Assembly: GCA_003415625.1 (NCBI GenBank)
Contig: PYIU01000009.1
Span: 496,001 to 560,000, forward strand
Source of the DNA: Aquanectria penicillioides
Taxonomy: Eukaryota; Ascomycota; Sordariomycetes; Hypocreales; Nectriaceae
Direction: 5' to 3'
Length of the DNA stretch: 64,000 nucleotides
Part shown: positions 44,967-57,294 of the stretch, in pieces
Numbering within the stretch: position 1 is the stretch's first letter
How the letters are laid out: the number at the start of each line of letters is the position of its first letter
The notes under the pieces: model-generated
Seen by the model: only the letters and a program-made list of their open reading frames with translations
What the model was told of the DNA's origin: nothing
Database searches by the model: none
Position numbers and translations under genes: made by a program

Positions 44967-47402
44967 CGTGGTGGGCGTGGGTCGTAATCGTTTGCGTTGG
45001 TCAAGGTAGAGTCGTGGTCGGGGCGGAAGTCGTGCTTTGCCGTGCCAGACGACAACGTGTATCAAGATGGCGCCGGGCGAGACAGCTTCGGGTCAATGTC
45101 AGGGGCAATGGCACGCCTTGCATCAGATGGTGGACGCGACAGAGGCGCAACGAGAACCGGGCGGATGTTGAATAGGGATCAGATGGATCGAGTCGGGTGA
45201 GGAACGTCGTCGTCGTCGGCGTCGCGCGAAGGAGATGGGGATGCGTCGCAAGCGGACATGGATGAGTCTAGGGACCTTACGCCGCCATGGCGAGGCTCCA
45301 ATGGTGTGCGAATCGATTGACGCTTGCTGGTGGGCGAAGGGCCGAGCGGCGAAGGGAACGGGTGAAGAAGATGAACGTACGCGCTACACACTCGTCGTTA
45401 GATGGCCATGCTGGGGTTGGGGATTTTTTAGGTCGTGTTGGTGTTGTGTCTGGCCGTATGCAAAGAGCAAGGAAAGAGGACGAGGCGGAGCCAGCCAACA
45501 GTCAGTGCAGGGATGTGTGTCGCAATGGACGAGCAGCCAGAGACAATGCTGGAAGGGACAGTTTTTTTTTTTTTTTTTTTTTTCTTTCTTTCTGCTCTGG
45601 AGGTGGGAGGTACTTGTGCTGATCGGCGCAGTAATATAGCAGGTGGAGGTACCCATGGGCGAGCACGGCCCCAACTTGGAACCGCTAGGCAGAGCATCCG
45701 GGGCTGTTCTAGGGCGCATCCTGGGTGGACGCTGGCGCTCTCAGTGCTGTAGCTGGTGGTTTCAGGCAGGATAGCAGTGAGCTCCCTAGTGCTGCCAGGG
45801 ACTGTCGGGGTGCGTCCACCTTGGCGCATTAGGTCCTCAGGGGGGAACACGGTGCCCTGGACGATTCACATTTAGCGATCTTTTTAGTGGATGGAGGGCT
45901 CTCGTTATCTTCAGCCTTGCCGCTTCTCTCTCTTTAAATCCCGGGACACGCTTGCTCAATTCAAACTCTCTCATCCATCCATGTCATTTCAACCAGCCAT
46001 CTCGACGTCATGTTTGGAAACACGGGACAGTGCCATCGTTCGTGTCTTTTAATTTTCCCTACCTTTCTTTTCTTGTGTGTGTGTTTGTGCGTGTGCGCTT
46101 GTGTAGTCGCATGTATGTCTCGTGTTGCACGACAGAGCACTCTGTCCATAGCCTTCTCCAATTCGTGACCCATCCATCTCTGGCATGGCTGTGCGTGCCA
46201 CGTACACCAACTCTCCCTCTGCCGGAGCCAAAAGATCCACTGCTGAGATGGGCTACAGTAGCTTCCCGTCCCGCCCGTTGTGTTGAAACAGACATCGCGC
46301 CGCTGGATGCTCGTAGGTATGAGATAGGACTGCTATTTATGGACGCTGCTCCTTCGAATGACTCTTGTGAAAGTTGTTTGATCCTGTTCGTGATGCTAAA
46401 TACAACTTGATGCTCACATGTCTGTCGCCCCTGAGAAGCTTCCGGCGTGCTTTGTCCGCCCTCGAGTAGAGCTGCGACCACCAGGAACGGAATAGGCAAG
46501 CTAATAACGTAGGTTCCTTCCGACCTAGAGTCCAATCTACCTAGGCTCCATCTGAGCGCTGGGTATTTTGAAGAGGAGTCTCTTGGGCATGGCTTGAGGT
46601 GTCGTGATAATTTGGGACAGCATTTGACTGAAAAATTCGGCTCCGTTACACGACTCTATGTTGTGTTTCGTGTCGATATATCTGCTGGGTCAAGGTCGGG
46701 GTCAAAGTCGTGTGGAAGTTCTGTGCTGAGGTCGTGCCTGTAAAGCACCATCCGCTGAAGAGGTAACTCCCTTTCTCGGTAGGTACATGTGCGCTAGAGG
46801 TGGTGCAATGTGGATAGGGACATGTTCTTCTAATTGGGCGATCAAATTCTCAATGATGCCCACCATCACGTGCACCTGATAGGAGAGCGAGGTGGCGGAA
46901 GACGGAGCTACTTTTGACCGTACCAAACGATTGGCTGTTGATGTTCCCTACCCAGACCTTAGGCAGACGTCGACCACGTCGTCGCACCATTGTTCCAATT
47001 GCGGCACGCCCTAACATTGGATGAGTCAGCCCGGATTAGGTAAGTGCCTCTGCCGGCCGGACTCCCCATACCTGCCGTGCTGGTGTGCTGGTGTGCCCTG
47101 GAAGCTCCCCTGGTCAGTGCGTCGCCTGCAAGGCAGAGCTGTGCCTGACGTGGACCATCTCCAGTTTCCCTCTTGAGCAAAACAACCGCCTCATCTCCAT
47201 CTCCTTCTTTCATTATTCCCATTTCTCCACTTCATCACTTTCCGAAACCTATTCCATCCCAAGCGGCTTTTTTCATATGCCCTTGGGCTTGTTCGGCAAC
47301 CGTCCTTTTGCGTCTAGTCGTCCTCTCGTATCTCTAGAATCGCCACTCGCCCTGCTGCAGACATCACTCGCCCGCCCATCCAATCCCTCACACGCATTCA
47401 AG
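44967..47402. other. 2.4-kb divergent promoter region
   Basis: Upstream DNA of CET1 (minus) and RPN2 (plus). No supported gene. A T22 run lies at 45562-45583 and TG-rich sequence near 46075-46105. Small open frames here are low-complexity. Confidence 0.6.
45562..45583 (+). repeat. Poly(T) run of 22
   Basis: An uninterrupted T22 homopolymer in the CET1/RPN2 divergent region. Confidence 0.85.
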
Positions 47403-50400
47403 ATGCCTGGTCTCGTGTCAGCGACCGGCGTCCTCGCCTTTCTCGATGATGAGGAGCCCGAGCTCAAGGTCTTTGCTCTCCAGACCCTCAATGACGATAT
47501 CGACACTGTTTGGACCGAGGTTGCTGCTGCTCTGAGCCAAATGTTCGTCACGAGCCCGATCCTGTAGCCGGCCGCGGCCGATAAGCTAACCATTCGCAGT
47601 GAGGCTCTCTACGAGGATGAATCCTTCCCTGAGCGCCAACTCGCCGCCCTCGTCCTCGCCAAGGTCTACTATCATCTACAGGCCTACAACGACAGCATGG
47701 TGTTCGCCCTTGCCGCCGGCGACCTCTTCAAACTCGATGCGCCCGGCGAGTTTGAGGAGACCATCATCTCCAGGTGTATTGACCAGTACATCGCCGTGAC
47801 TGCATCTAAGAAGTCGGCTCCCCAGGCCTCGAAAACTACCGATCTTCCTGAGCTTGCCACTACCTTCGCTTCCGGATCTGATGGCGCTGTCATGTCCCCC
47901 ACAACACCCTTCTCGCAAACGACACTCCCTCCTAAGTCTCTCCTCTCACGCGATTCTATCGACAACACCATGATCGAGGCCACTTTCCAGCCCGCTTTCA
48001 AGCAAGGCCGATCTGGATCCATCGCCGAGCTCCCCGACCAGGCTACCAACTCTTTGCAAAGAGTCATTGACCGGCTGTTTGAGAGCTGCCTGAAGCAGGG
48101 AAGCTACAGGCAGGTGGTTGGAATTGCTGTCGAAGCCAAAAACCTCGAGGTACTCCGACGGGTCATCAAGCGCGCTAGCGAAGATGAGAAGAAGTCCAAG
48201 TCGAAGGCTCAGGATGGAACGCCAGGTCCTGCTGAGGACTTGATGGAGTACACTCTCGGTGTTTGCATGGATATTGTTCAGGAGCGCAGCTTCCGAACAG
48301 AGATCCTGAGATTAATTCTTGACCTTCTCAACGACATTCCTAACCCCGACTACTTCGCCATTGCTAAATGCGTCGTCTACCTGAACTCCGATGATGAGGC
48401 TTCGCGCATGCTCCAGACCCTCGTTGACAACGGTGACCGATCGTCTATTGCCAACGCATACCAGATTGCCTTTGATCTATACGACAATGGAACTCAGGAG
48501 TTCCTTGGCAAGGTCTTGGCTTCCCTACCTTCTGGCGAGCCCCCTAAGAAGGAAGAGTCTGAAGAGAAGGATAAGGAGGATGAGTCGGAGCCTCTGCTCG
48601 AGGATCAGCAGGAGACTCCCGAGAACGAGCTCCCTGAGGAGGTTGCTAAGGCGTACCGCAACATCCGATCCATTCTCGACGGCAGCAAGACGATTCGCTT
48701 GAACCTCGAGTTCCTTTATCGTAACAACCGCACTGACCTCAGCATTCTCAACAAGGTGCGCGACAGCCTCGAGGGCCGCAGTTCCATCTTCCACACCGCC
48801 GTCACCTTCTGCAATGCCTTCATGAACCAAGGCACTACCAACGACAAGTTTTTCCGAGATAACCTGGAGTGGTTGGGCAAGGCTGTTAATTGGTCCAAGT
48901 TCACCGCTACTGCTGCTCTCGGTGTCATTCATCGTGGAAACTTGTCTCAGTCTCGTAAGCTGCTTGAACCCTATCTCCCTCGACAGGGAGGTCTCAGCGG
49001 CGGTTCCATCTTTAGCCAAGGTGGTGCTCTCTACGCCTATGGTCTTATTCACGCCAACCACGGCGCTGATGCCCTTGAATACCTCAAGACCCAGTTCAGC
49101 CAAGCCGAGGAGGAGGTTGTTCAGCATGGTGGTGCGCTCGGTCTCGGTATTGCTGGTATGGCTACCGGCGACTGGGAAATCTTCGAGAAACTCAGAGAAA
49201 TCCTCTTCCAGGATTCCGCTCTCAACGGCGAGGCTGTCGGCCTCTCCATGGGTCTCATTATGCTCGGTACCGGAAACGTCAAGGCCCTCGAGGATATGAT
49301 TACCTATGCCCACGAGACCACTCACGAGAAGATTGTTCGCGGTCTTGCCATTGGTATGGCCTTGATCATGTTCGGCCGCCAGGAGGGTGCCGATGTCCTG
49401 ATCGAGGGCCTTCTCAATGACCCTGATCCAACTCTGCGATATGGTGGTATCATGACTGTTGCCCTTGCTTACTGCGGTACTGGAAGCAACAAAGCGATTC
49501 GCAAGCTCCTCCACATCGCTGTCAGCGATGTCAATGATGATGTGCGCCGAATCGCTGTCATGAGTTTGGGATTCATTCTCTTCCGCAAGCCTGGAAGCGT
49601 CCCTCGCATGGTTGAGTTGCTGTCCGAATCGTACAACCCCCACGTTCGATACGGCTCTGCTATGGCTCTTGGTATCTCTTGCGCTGGCACCGGATTGGAT
49701 GAGGCCATTGATCTCCTTGAGCCCATGATGAAGGACCCCGTCGACTTCGTGCGACAGGGCGCCCTTATCTCACTTGCTATGATCATGGTGCAGCAGAACG
49801 AGATTATGAACCCCAAGGTTTCATCTATCCGCAAGACGCTCAAGAAGGTTGTTGGTGATCGTCATGAGGATGCCATGACCAAGTTTGGTGCTGCCCTGGC
49901 TCTTGGCATCATCGATGCTGGTGGCCGCAACTGCACCATTGGACTCCAGACCCAGACTGGCAATCTCAACATGGCTGGTATTGTTGGTATGGCTGTCTTC
50001 ACCCAGTACTGGTACTGGTTCCCCTTCACCCACTTCCTGTCGTTGAGCTTCTCTCCCACTTCTATTATCGGCCTGGATCACGACCTGGAGATGCCTGACT
50101 TCAAGTTCCACTGCGCCACTCGCCCCAGTCTCTTCGACTACCCACCTGAGCAGGAGGTCAAGACCGAGGAGGGCCCTGCTCTAATTGCCACCGCTATTCT
50201 GTCTACAACTGCCCAAGCCAAGCGACGCGCCCAGAAGAAGGAGCGCGCACAGCGACGTGAGAGCATGGATATCGATTCCGCCCCTGTTAAGAGTGGGGAG
50301 AAGATGGAGATTGACGAGGAGAAGAAGGCCGACGATAGCAAGGAGAAGAAGGAGGGAGAGGAGAAGGAGAGTAGCGCCTCCGTCGACACGAAGAAGAAGC

Positions 50401-50985
50401 CCGAGAAGGAAAAGGTCGGCTACGAGATCGAGAACATCACCCGTGTCCTGCCTGGCCAGCTCAAGTACATTAGCTTCCCAGCTGGCCGATACAAGCCCGT
50501 CAAGAAGGTTCGTTTTCTCCCAGTCTTAGACTACTACCAAAGTTGCATTAGCTAACGCGCATACAGCCTACCGGCGGTCCACTGCTGCTTCACGATACTC
50601 AACCCGAGGAGCCCAAGGCTTTGCTCGAGGAGAAGCTCAAGAAGGTGACCATTGAGCGTGCACCAGTCGCTGGCCAGCAGGGCGGCCGAAGCGGACGATC
50701 TGGCCAATCTAGCCGCTCTTTGCTTGAGGGCCTTGTTGACCCCTCTCGAGCAGGATCCAACAGTGCCATGATGCAGCAACTGCTCCGTAGCCAGGGCCGT
50801 TCGCCTTTTGGCCTGGTTGATCCTCAGACCCCGGAAACAATGGAGGACCTGGATCAGGAGCTGCCGCTGCAGCGGGTGTACTCACAGCCGTGGATGAAGA
50901 TGGTGAGGGCGATGAGGAGGCTAAACTCCCCAAGGAATTTGAATACTTCTCGGATGGCGCCGATGAGGACGAGGATGAGGAGTAA
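47403..50985 (+). CDS. RPN2: 26S proteasome regulatory subunit RPN2 (base), with a one-base slip near the 3' end
   Basis: The largest scaffold of the 19S proteasome base; it holds Rpn13 and contacts the lid. Three exons: 47403-47542, 47600-50507 and 50567 onward. They start MPGLVSATGVLAFLDDEEPE and join SQ-I-EALYEDESFPERQ; both donors read GTTCGT. The body contains the PC-repeat toroid (GALYAYGLIHANHG, GGALGLGIAGMATGD, GLSMGLIMLGTG, VRGLAIGMALIMFGRQEGAD, YGGIMTVALAYCGTGSNKA) and an acidic/Lys-rich insertion (about 915-970). At about 50860 the open frame diverges: one extra base would yield a family-like end with EEAKLPKEFEYFSDGADEDE, stopping at 50985 (about 1155 aa). Without it the frame runs on to 51133 with unrelated residues. 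The EFEYFSD stretch matches the position of the Rpn13-binding tail. Confidence 0.93.
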
Positions 50986-51394
50986 GGAAACCACCGGCAA
51001 TGGGCCATATCAATGCCGACATGTACAACTAAACCAGCTCGACTGGCAGGGATACAGGAGCTGGGGAACGGGAAGGCTTTGTTGTATACTACGTCTCGGA
51101 GGGATGTACACAAGGACCAGGGAACAACAGTAGACTCTTAATTAACCACCTAAATACTGCAGACTGCAGGATAGTTAGGTGCTGATTTTTGATTCCAATA
51201 ATTTCATTATCACTCCCAAGTGTTTGACAGTCATGTGCAAGATAGGGGGCAAGTTGGTTGACAATTAGAATGATGCGTAACAATTGCCGATGAATTAAAT
51301 AGATACGATATCGAGGCTAGCTGCTTTTGTAGACCTCAAAACCCAGTCCCCTCCTTATCCAAACGCCGCTCCAAAAAGAACTGTTTTGTGATTT
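50986..51394. other. Convergent 3' flank
   Basis: Spacer between the RPN2 end and the sulfite oxidase stop. The unshifted RPN2 frame would extend to 51133. No other gene seen. Confidence 0.65.
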
Positions 51395-53347
51395 TCAAAT
51401 ATTCTCCCATCCCTCATATGGATCATCTGGGTTCTCGTCTGTCACGGGCGCCGGGTCCTTGGAGCAGATTGTCATGCGATGCCATGCGGTCGCCAGATTG
51501 CCGCGGACATTCCATGTTGCCGCGTGGCTCTCTGGCTGGGTGTTGTAAGACTCGTCGGTGGCCTTGACAACGAGCGTTGCGTACCGCTTGCTAGATTGAC
51601 GAGACGGAGACGATCTCTCTTGCGAAGATGAATTGTCGCCCTGGGCCTCCTCCTGAATCTGCTCAAATGCGTCCAGCGGGATGAGGCCATCGTATCTCCA
51701 ACGTCGCCATGACCACGAGCCGTGGCCAAGGCAAGGTGAAGAAGAGCCATCTTTGCTAACGCAATCGGGGAGGATGTAGGCCTGGGACCATGACTTGCCT
51801 CCGTCGACAGACACATCGACACGGACAATGGCTCGGCCACCGCCGGAGTACGCATATCCGGTGAGTGAGGCTTTTTGGCCATAGGCTTCCTTGGCTTGTT
51901 CTGATTTCTTATCCTTGGCATCCCCGGAGCTTGCTGATGTCAATGTTGTCCACTCGCCTAGCTTGCACCCGGTAATGGCACTCTGAACGGGCATCTCCTG
52001 GATTGCAGGCGCAGTTTCCCAGTCTACATGCGTCTGGTTGGGCCCGAAGCACTTGTAATCTCGCCGCTGCCATTGACTGGGGCTCTCTTCGTCGCTGAGA
52101 GTGATGTGACTGAGCCACTTGACTGAGCGCGCTGCAACATGTCCTGGTACGATGGCTCGAAGTGGGAAGCCGTGGTCGCGAGGCAGTGGTTGGCCGTTCA
52201 TCCCGTAGGCGAGCAAGACGTCTCCCTGAGGATCAACAGCCTTTTTGATGGGGATAGAGGCCCCATAGGCTTCGAGGCCGGCAAAGTGGACATGTTTTGC
52301 CTCACTAGTCCCCGAAATGCCAGATGAGATGTCGAAGCCGGCATCGGCCAAGACGTCAGAGAGAAGCACGCCCTCCCAGCAAGCATTGGAGATGGCGCCA
52401 ACTTTCCAGGGGAGGCCGTTGGCTTTCCGGCCGGATCCTTCACTCATGTGACTGCGGCGATTTCCGGAGCACTGCAATACGGCAGTGACCTTGTGCGCGG
52501 GGAATCGTGTCTTCAGGTCGTGGAGAGTGTACACCTTCTCGGTTCCATCTTCAAGCTCCAAGGTGAGAGCGTGCTTTCCAGGGTCTTCGACGATGCTGGG
52601 AACCCACATGTGATTGCGGACATAGAAGAGGTCATTGGGAGTCAGGAAATCAGTTGTCATGGCGTCAGCGGGTGTTTCTGCGTTTCGGGGTTTGGCCGTC
52701 ATGGTGATGAGGTCCGGGTGGCGGGTAGGATCATCTGAGAATGGATCCTCGATCTCTTCCCTAACAGGCTTCCCGTCTACCAGGTCCGCGGTGTCGATGT
52801 AGCCGATTAGGTACTGGGCGAGGATATCGTATACATAATCATTCTTGTGAATGGTGAAAATGTCCCAGTAGGCGTCGATGGAACCACCAGCAGCTCGCAG
52901 GATGACCTCACCTCCTGGGTGAGCAGCGATCCAATCGGTGATGTCGTATACTTTGTCACCGTGGATGATCCACGGATTTGTAGACCTGCCATGATGCTTG
53001 CGGACTTCTGCCAGGCGGAAGCGAGGAAGACTGGCATCGCGAGTGTCATCGGGGGTTGAATTTACAAGATGATTAGGAGAATCGCATCTTGTTGGAGTGG
53101 CGTGATATAAACCGACTGCTATGAAGAGTGATGCGGCACCGGCGATGAGAGCGACGGTGTGAGCGCTGGCATACTTAGTTGAAGTGGCGTGCTTGATAGG
53201 ACGTGGAGATGGGAATCTGGCGGCGGGTGTCGAGTTGAAGAAGCGACGTTGGCATTGTGCCTTCGCGGGAGCTTGGGAGAGATGGAGCGAGCGTGGTTGC
53301 CATGATCGACTGATTAGGCGTCGGGCTGAGGGCGAGAAGACGGACAT
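51395..53347 (-). CDS. Mitochondrial sulfite oxidase (cytochrome b5 + molybdenum cofactor)
   Basis: Oxidises toxic sulfite to sulfate, passing electrons through a heme b5 to cytochrome c in the mitochondrial intermembrane space. Single exon, 650 aa. The N-terminus is basic and Ser-rich like a mitochondrial presequence, with a hydrophobic helix at about 63-82. The cytochrome b5 domain (about 108-187) has heme ligands His143 in HPGG and His167 in FTIHKN. The Moco domain (about 205-430) has the molybdenum-binding Cys293 in VLQCSGNRR, plus GNACWEG-like and GFPLRAIVPGHVAARSVKW motifs. The C-terminal dimerisation domain (GYAYSGGGRAIVRVDVSVDG; WNVRGNLATAWHR) follows. Presence of the b5 domain and the RAIVPGH variant favours sulfite oxidase over nitrate reductase, as there is no FAD/NADH domain. 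The frame is intact, unlike neighbouring RPN2 and CET1. Confidence 0.92.
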   Translation of the reverse strand: MSVFSPSARRLISRSWQPRSLHLSQAPAKAQCQRRFFNSTPAARFPSPRPIKHATSTKYASAHTVALIAGAASLFIAVGLYHATPTRCDSPNHLVNSTPDDTRDASLPRFRLAEVRKHHGRSTNPWIIHGDKVYDITDWIAAHPGGEVILRAAGGSIDAYWDIFTIHKNDYVYDILAQYLIGYIDTADLVDGKPVREEIEDPFSDDPTRHPDLITMTAKPRNAETPADAMTTDFLTPNDLFYVRNHMWVPSIVEDPGKHALTLELEDGTEKVYTLHDLKTRFPAHKVTAVLQCSGNRRSHMSEGSGRKANGLPWKVGAISNACWEGVLLSDVLADAGFDISSGISGTSEAKHVHFAGLEAYGASIPIKKAVDPQGDVLLAYGMNGQPLPRDHGFPLRAIVPGHVAARSVKWLSHITLSDEESPSQWQRRDYKCFGPNQTHVDWETAPAIQEMPVQSAITGCKLGEWTTLTSASSGDAKDKKSEQAKEAYGQKASLTGYAYSGGGRAIVRVDVSVDGGKSWSQAYILPDCVSKDGSSSPCLGHGSWSWRRWRYDGLIPLDAFEQIQEEAQGDNSSSQERSSPSRQSSKRYATLVVKATDESYNTQPESHAATWNVRGNLATAWHRMTICSKDPAPVTDENPDDPYEGWENI

Positions 53348-55039
53348 GTCTTGACAAGTCTGCGCGGGATGTGATTTAGATGATGGGCGATTATAAGGGC
53401 CAGACCATGTCAGCGGGACACGGCTTCTTCGGGGAATGAAATAAAGAAGGGTCCCCGGAACGACGGAGAGGGCGTGCGATCAATGGCTATCGACACAGGG
53501 AGCAAGAAGCCCCGGCTATAGAACAGATCCCTTGACGGTGGACAGTTGACGCGTGTCGTTGTCGTCAAGGGCGATTGATGGACGGGGAAAATTTCGGAGA
53601 TGGCGGGAGACTGCGTGTATGGGTTTTCTTTTGAACCACAGACGGCAGGGATAGCTCTTGATAAAGGGCTTCAGAGGCATTGCCACGGGCCGAAGATTAG
53701 GTTAGACAGTGTCACACAGACGCTTGGGAGGGGCAAGCGGTCAAGGGAGAGGAAGCGGAAGCGGAAGCGGAAGAGGACATGGCACACGTGGACTCGGGTA
53801 ATTTGGATGAGGGGAGATGAGAATGGGCGGGCTGAGAGTCCAGAGCGTTGTTGAGGGTGCGCGTGGTGTGTAGGTGTGTAGGTGTGTATAATCGTGAAGT
53901 CTGAATGGTGGCGGCGCCGACAGTTGCCGTAATGCGTCGGGGTGTCATTCTCGGGACGGCTTTTTGGTGGGCGTTTCCCTTACGTCACTTGACACCCCCG
54001 GTGCGCCAATCAGGCGCTGGAGAGCGTGGCATTTAGGGGGCCATTCCCTGTGGCTCCAGCGAGGACGGCCGCTGTGCTATGACGGTCTAGGGGCTTTGGT
54101 TTGGTTGCCGACTGCTGCAACCCTCCCTGAAGAGGTTAGGCCCCGTCTGGGGAAATACCTGCCTACTAATTGTACTCCGTACCTGGCCCGTGCGCTGCCT
54201 GATTCGTAGCTGCCATGCGAGAGCGAAATGGAACTGGGTACCGGGGCAGACAGCCCGGACGGATGAGGGAAGGAGCCCTCTCAAACAGGCCCAAAAGCGT
54301 AGCAGGTACGTACTGGTCTTTGCATCAATTGGGGGAAGCCAAAGTAAAGAAAACGGCTAGAAACTTGCATCCAAACATCACCAACTCCAACAATTGCTCG
54401 CCTCTTGACAACACAGCAAATCTGATCTTACGCCCCCGGACGCCCGTGGTGAGTAAGATAAGAGACTGGAGCTAGCAAGGGCATTAATGTTTGAAAAGGG
54501 CCCTTGCAGGACCGGTGGATGCAGTAAAAACATCTTGTTATCGTCTCCGGCTCCCCGATTCATTCGCCGATTCACGGGTCGCCGATTGAAGATGCAAGTC
54601 AACGGACCTCCGTGGCCGCCAGACCCATCATTCCCCGGCCGGTTCTGCTTCCCCCGCGTCTAGCCTCCAGATAATCAACTAAATGCCGGCATTGACCAAG
54701 TGCCCCGCCTGCTCTCGACCCCTCAACTTTGCTTCTCAGGGCCGCAACTTGGCCGCCCGCGAAATGCGAACCACACGCTCTGCTTCTGGCCCCTCTGGCC
54801 ATTCAGGCCCTTCAGGCAGCCTTGAGCCTCACCGAGCCTCACGTTTCGAGTCGCTGTGTTTTGTCTCAGACTTGCCGTCATTCAATCTTGACTGCTGCTC
54901 GGAAATGGCTATTTCTGCGTCGTAAATTATCCCAACGCTATACACAGCATATAATGATTATGAAAGGGTCTTCCGCGCGATAGTCTGCTGCCTTCTTTGT
55001 GTATTACCACTGCAACGGTTGTTGTTCCCTGCCATCGCC
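53348..55039. other. 1.7-kb divergent region
   Basis: Upstream DNA of sulfite oxidase (minus) and the HET gene (plus). It has short GGAAGC repeats near 53755-53772 and GTAGGTGT repeats near 53867-53886. No supported gene. Confidence 0.6.
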
Positions 55040-57099
55040 ATGCTCTGTCAGCGCTGTGCCAGATCATTTGGCATCCGGCCTTCGCGGTTTCTCGCGAACA
55101 ACGCGCTGGGCATGATTGTCGACCATAGCCTAAGCCGTCTTGATGAGGGCACCGCCGCGGGTTGTCGGGTCTGTCCTATGATTGCATTGAACCTTTCTCC
55201 CACTGGTTTCTCGCCAGATGAAATGCCACCTCAGTTGGGAGATTCTCTATATGTTCAAATCTGGCATGATACAAGTGAAGATTTTTACACTGGCGACAAA
55301 CGCGACGAAATCCGATTTGATGCCTCTTGTATGGGGAAGACTTCAAAATTGGAGATGAAGGCACTTCCAGGTGAGTCTTGCTTCCCAGATGATGCTATGA
55401 ATCTCTCTAATACGCTATCCTAGACTCAATAGCCGAGCGGCTGTTGACAATAGGAGACTCCCCAAGTCCTGATCTTAGCACTGGCTCCGACTCAGCCTTT
55501 GACATGATCAAGACCTGGATTTCCAATTGCTCAACCGACCATCCAGACTGCATCAAAGCTTACCAGTCCTATTCTGCAGAGACTACTTTGCCAACTCGCG
55601 TTCTTGATGTTGGCCCCCGATGGCTCAACTCAGCCTCGCCTCATCCTTACCAATGGGGGAGCCGGCAAATATGTGGCATTGAGCCACTGCTGGGGAAAGC
55701 ATCCAGTGCTGAAAACAGTCTCATCAAATCTGTCAGCTCACTTTTCCGAGGTCTCCATTTCTGATCTTCCAAAGACTTTCCAAGATGCCATTGTTATTTG
55801 CCGAAAACTTGATGTTCGATATTTGTGGATTGATTCATTATGCATTATCCAAGACAGCAAAGAAGACTGGCTGAAGGAAGCGAAATCCATGGGCGATATC
55901 TACAAAAATTCATGGCTGACGATTGCTGCAATGTCCGCAAAGGACAGCACAGAAGGCTGTTTCCTCCCTAGGACGGAAAACGGATCCGCCCTTGCTGGAG
56001 CGGGATGGTAGATGGTGTTGGCGCTGATGACGCGAAGCCGCTTTTTATCCGTCCTCACCGCAATCCAATCTCGGAATCATTCGCTCAACTGCGCCCAGTC
56101 ATGAACATGGGCGCGTTGGCCATCCGTGGCTGGACTTTACAGGAGCAGGTTCTCTCGCCTCGCGTTATTTGGTACCATAGCGATATGCTGTACTGGACCT
56201 GTCTAACGAGCGAGTCATCTGAGCAGGTTCCAGAAGGAATTTCGGCTGATAAATTCGAAAACATGAACTATGGCCTAACCGTACAACGTGCTATACACGA
56301 TGTGATAGACCTATCTTGTTCTAAAAAATTTAATGAAGTCTATGCAGCCTGGTACCGCCTTGTCATGGAGTTCTCTGGGCGTAGAGTCACTTTCGAGAAA
56401 GATCGGGTGTACGCCCTCATGGGTCTAGCCAAGGAGATGGAGAAGGTATTTGACAAAGCGGCGGCGTTTGGAGCAGGCGTAAAGGATCACTTCATTGCGG
56501 GGCTTTGGAAACGGGACCTGTGGAGAGGGCTACTGTGGACAATGGTGGACCCAAACTATCAGAACAACGGGGCCAAGAGACCAGATCCGCCTATAGCACC
56601 AACCTGGAGTTGGGTTTCGACAATGGGGTTCATCACATATCTGAGATATGCGTCAAGAATTAAGGATCTCGAGGCACCAGATCCTGTTGAACCCATCTGC
56701 TGGGAATTGAATCCCCAGTGTACTGTGGTTGATGTGGCGCCTGTGCCGGATGACACTTCTCTCTTCCAGCCTGCGGTTGACGGCAAGCTAACTATCAAAG
56801 GCCTCGTTGGCGAGTGTCTTCCAGGAGAAGGGTTAGATTTGAGTGATAGTAGGACGGGAGAGAAGATTGGAGTATGGCTCCGCGATGAGACTGGATGGGT
56901 GGCTAAGTCGGTGAAGTGTCTGCTGGTCGCATCCCAAGTTTTTAATGAAACGGTAGAGAAACGACCGAACCACTGGCTTCTACTACTAGAGGAAGTTAAT
57001 GGCCCTTCACCGCCAACATTCAGGCGAGTTGGAGCTGCAGTGACTAGCGCTGACGGATGGCTCAATGATGCTGTCGATAGTGTTATTCACATTGTGTGA
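55040..57099 (+). pseudogene. HET-domain (heterokaryon incompatibility-type) gene with two frame breaks
   Basis: HET proteins trigger or regulate cell death on fusion of genetically different fungal cells; most family members have unknown partners. The start is the ATG at 55040 (MLCQRCARSF). The first intron is 55371-55423, joining KALP to DSIAERLL. The HET core is clear: KYVALSHCWGK, then LDVRYLWIDSLCIIQDSKED, GDIYKNSWLTIAAMSAKDS and ALAIRGWTLQEQVLSPRVIWY. A C-terminal half with ITVQ-type variable sequence runs to 57099. The frame breaks twice: at a C5 run at 55614-55618 (one base too many, or two too few) and near 56002-56004 (one base too few). With both resolved the protein would be about 660 aa. 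There is no NACHT, WD40 or ankyrin region. Whether it is a decayed allele or carries sequence errors is open. Confidence 0.75.
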
Positions 57100-57294
57100 C
57101 TTTTGAACAGTGCTGGCCAAATCCCGAATTGGTAACTAAGTATATCTCTAACTAGTTCACAGCATTATTAATATCATATATGAAATTTCCTTGATTGGCC
57201 TTCAAGTGCGTTTTCTATACCTTGTCTGCATAGATCAAAACCTAAGCACGTGGTGTGGATATGAATAGCCAACTGAACTCCAAGTTGGTGTGCA

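Noticed and set aside
48525..49643. A 372-codon minus-strand open frame inside RPN2
   Set aside because: It mirrors the PC-repeat coding region of RPN2; composition follows codon bias and no domain is visible.
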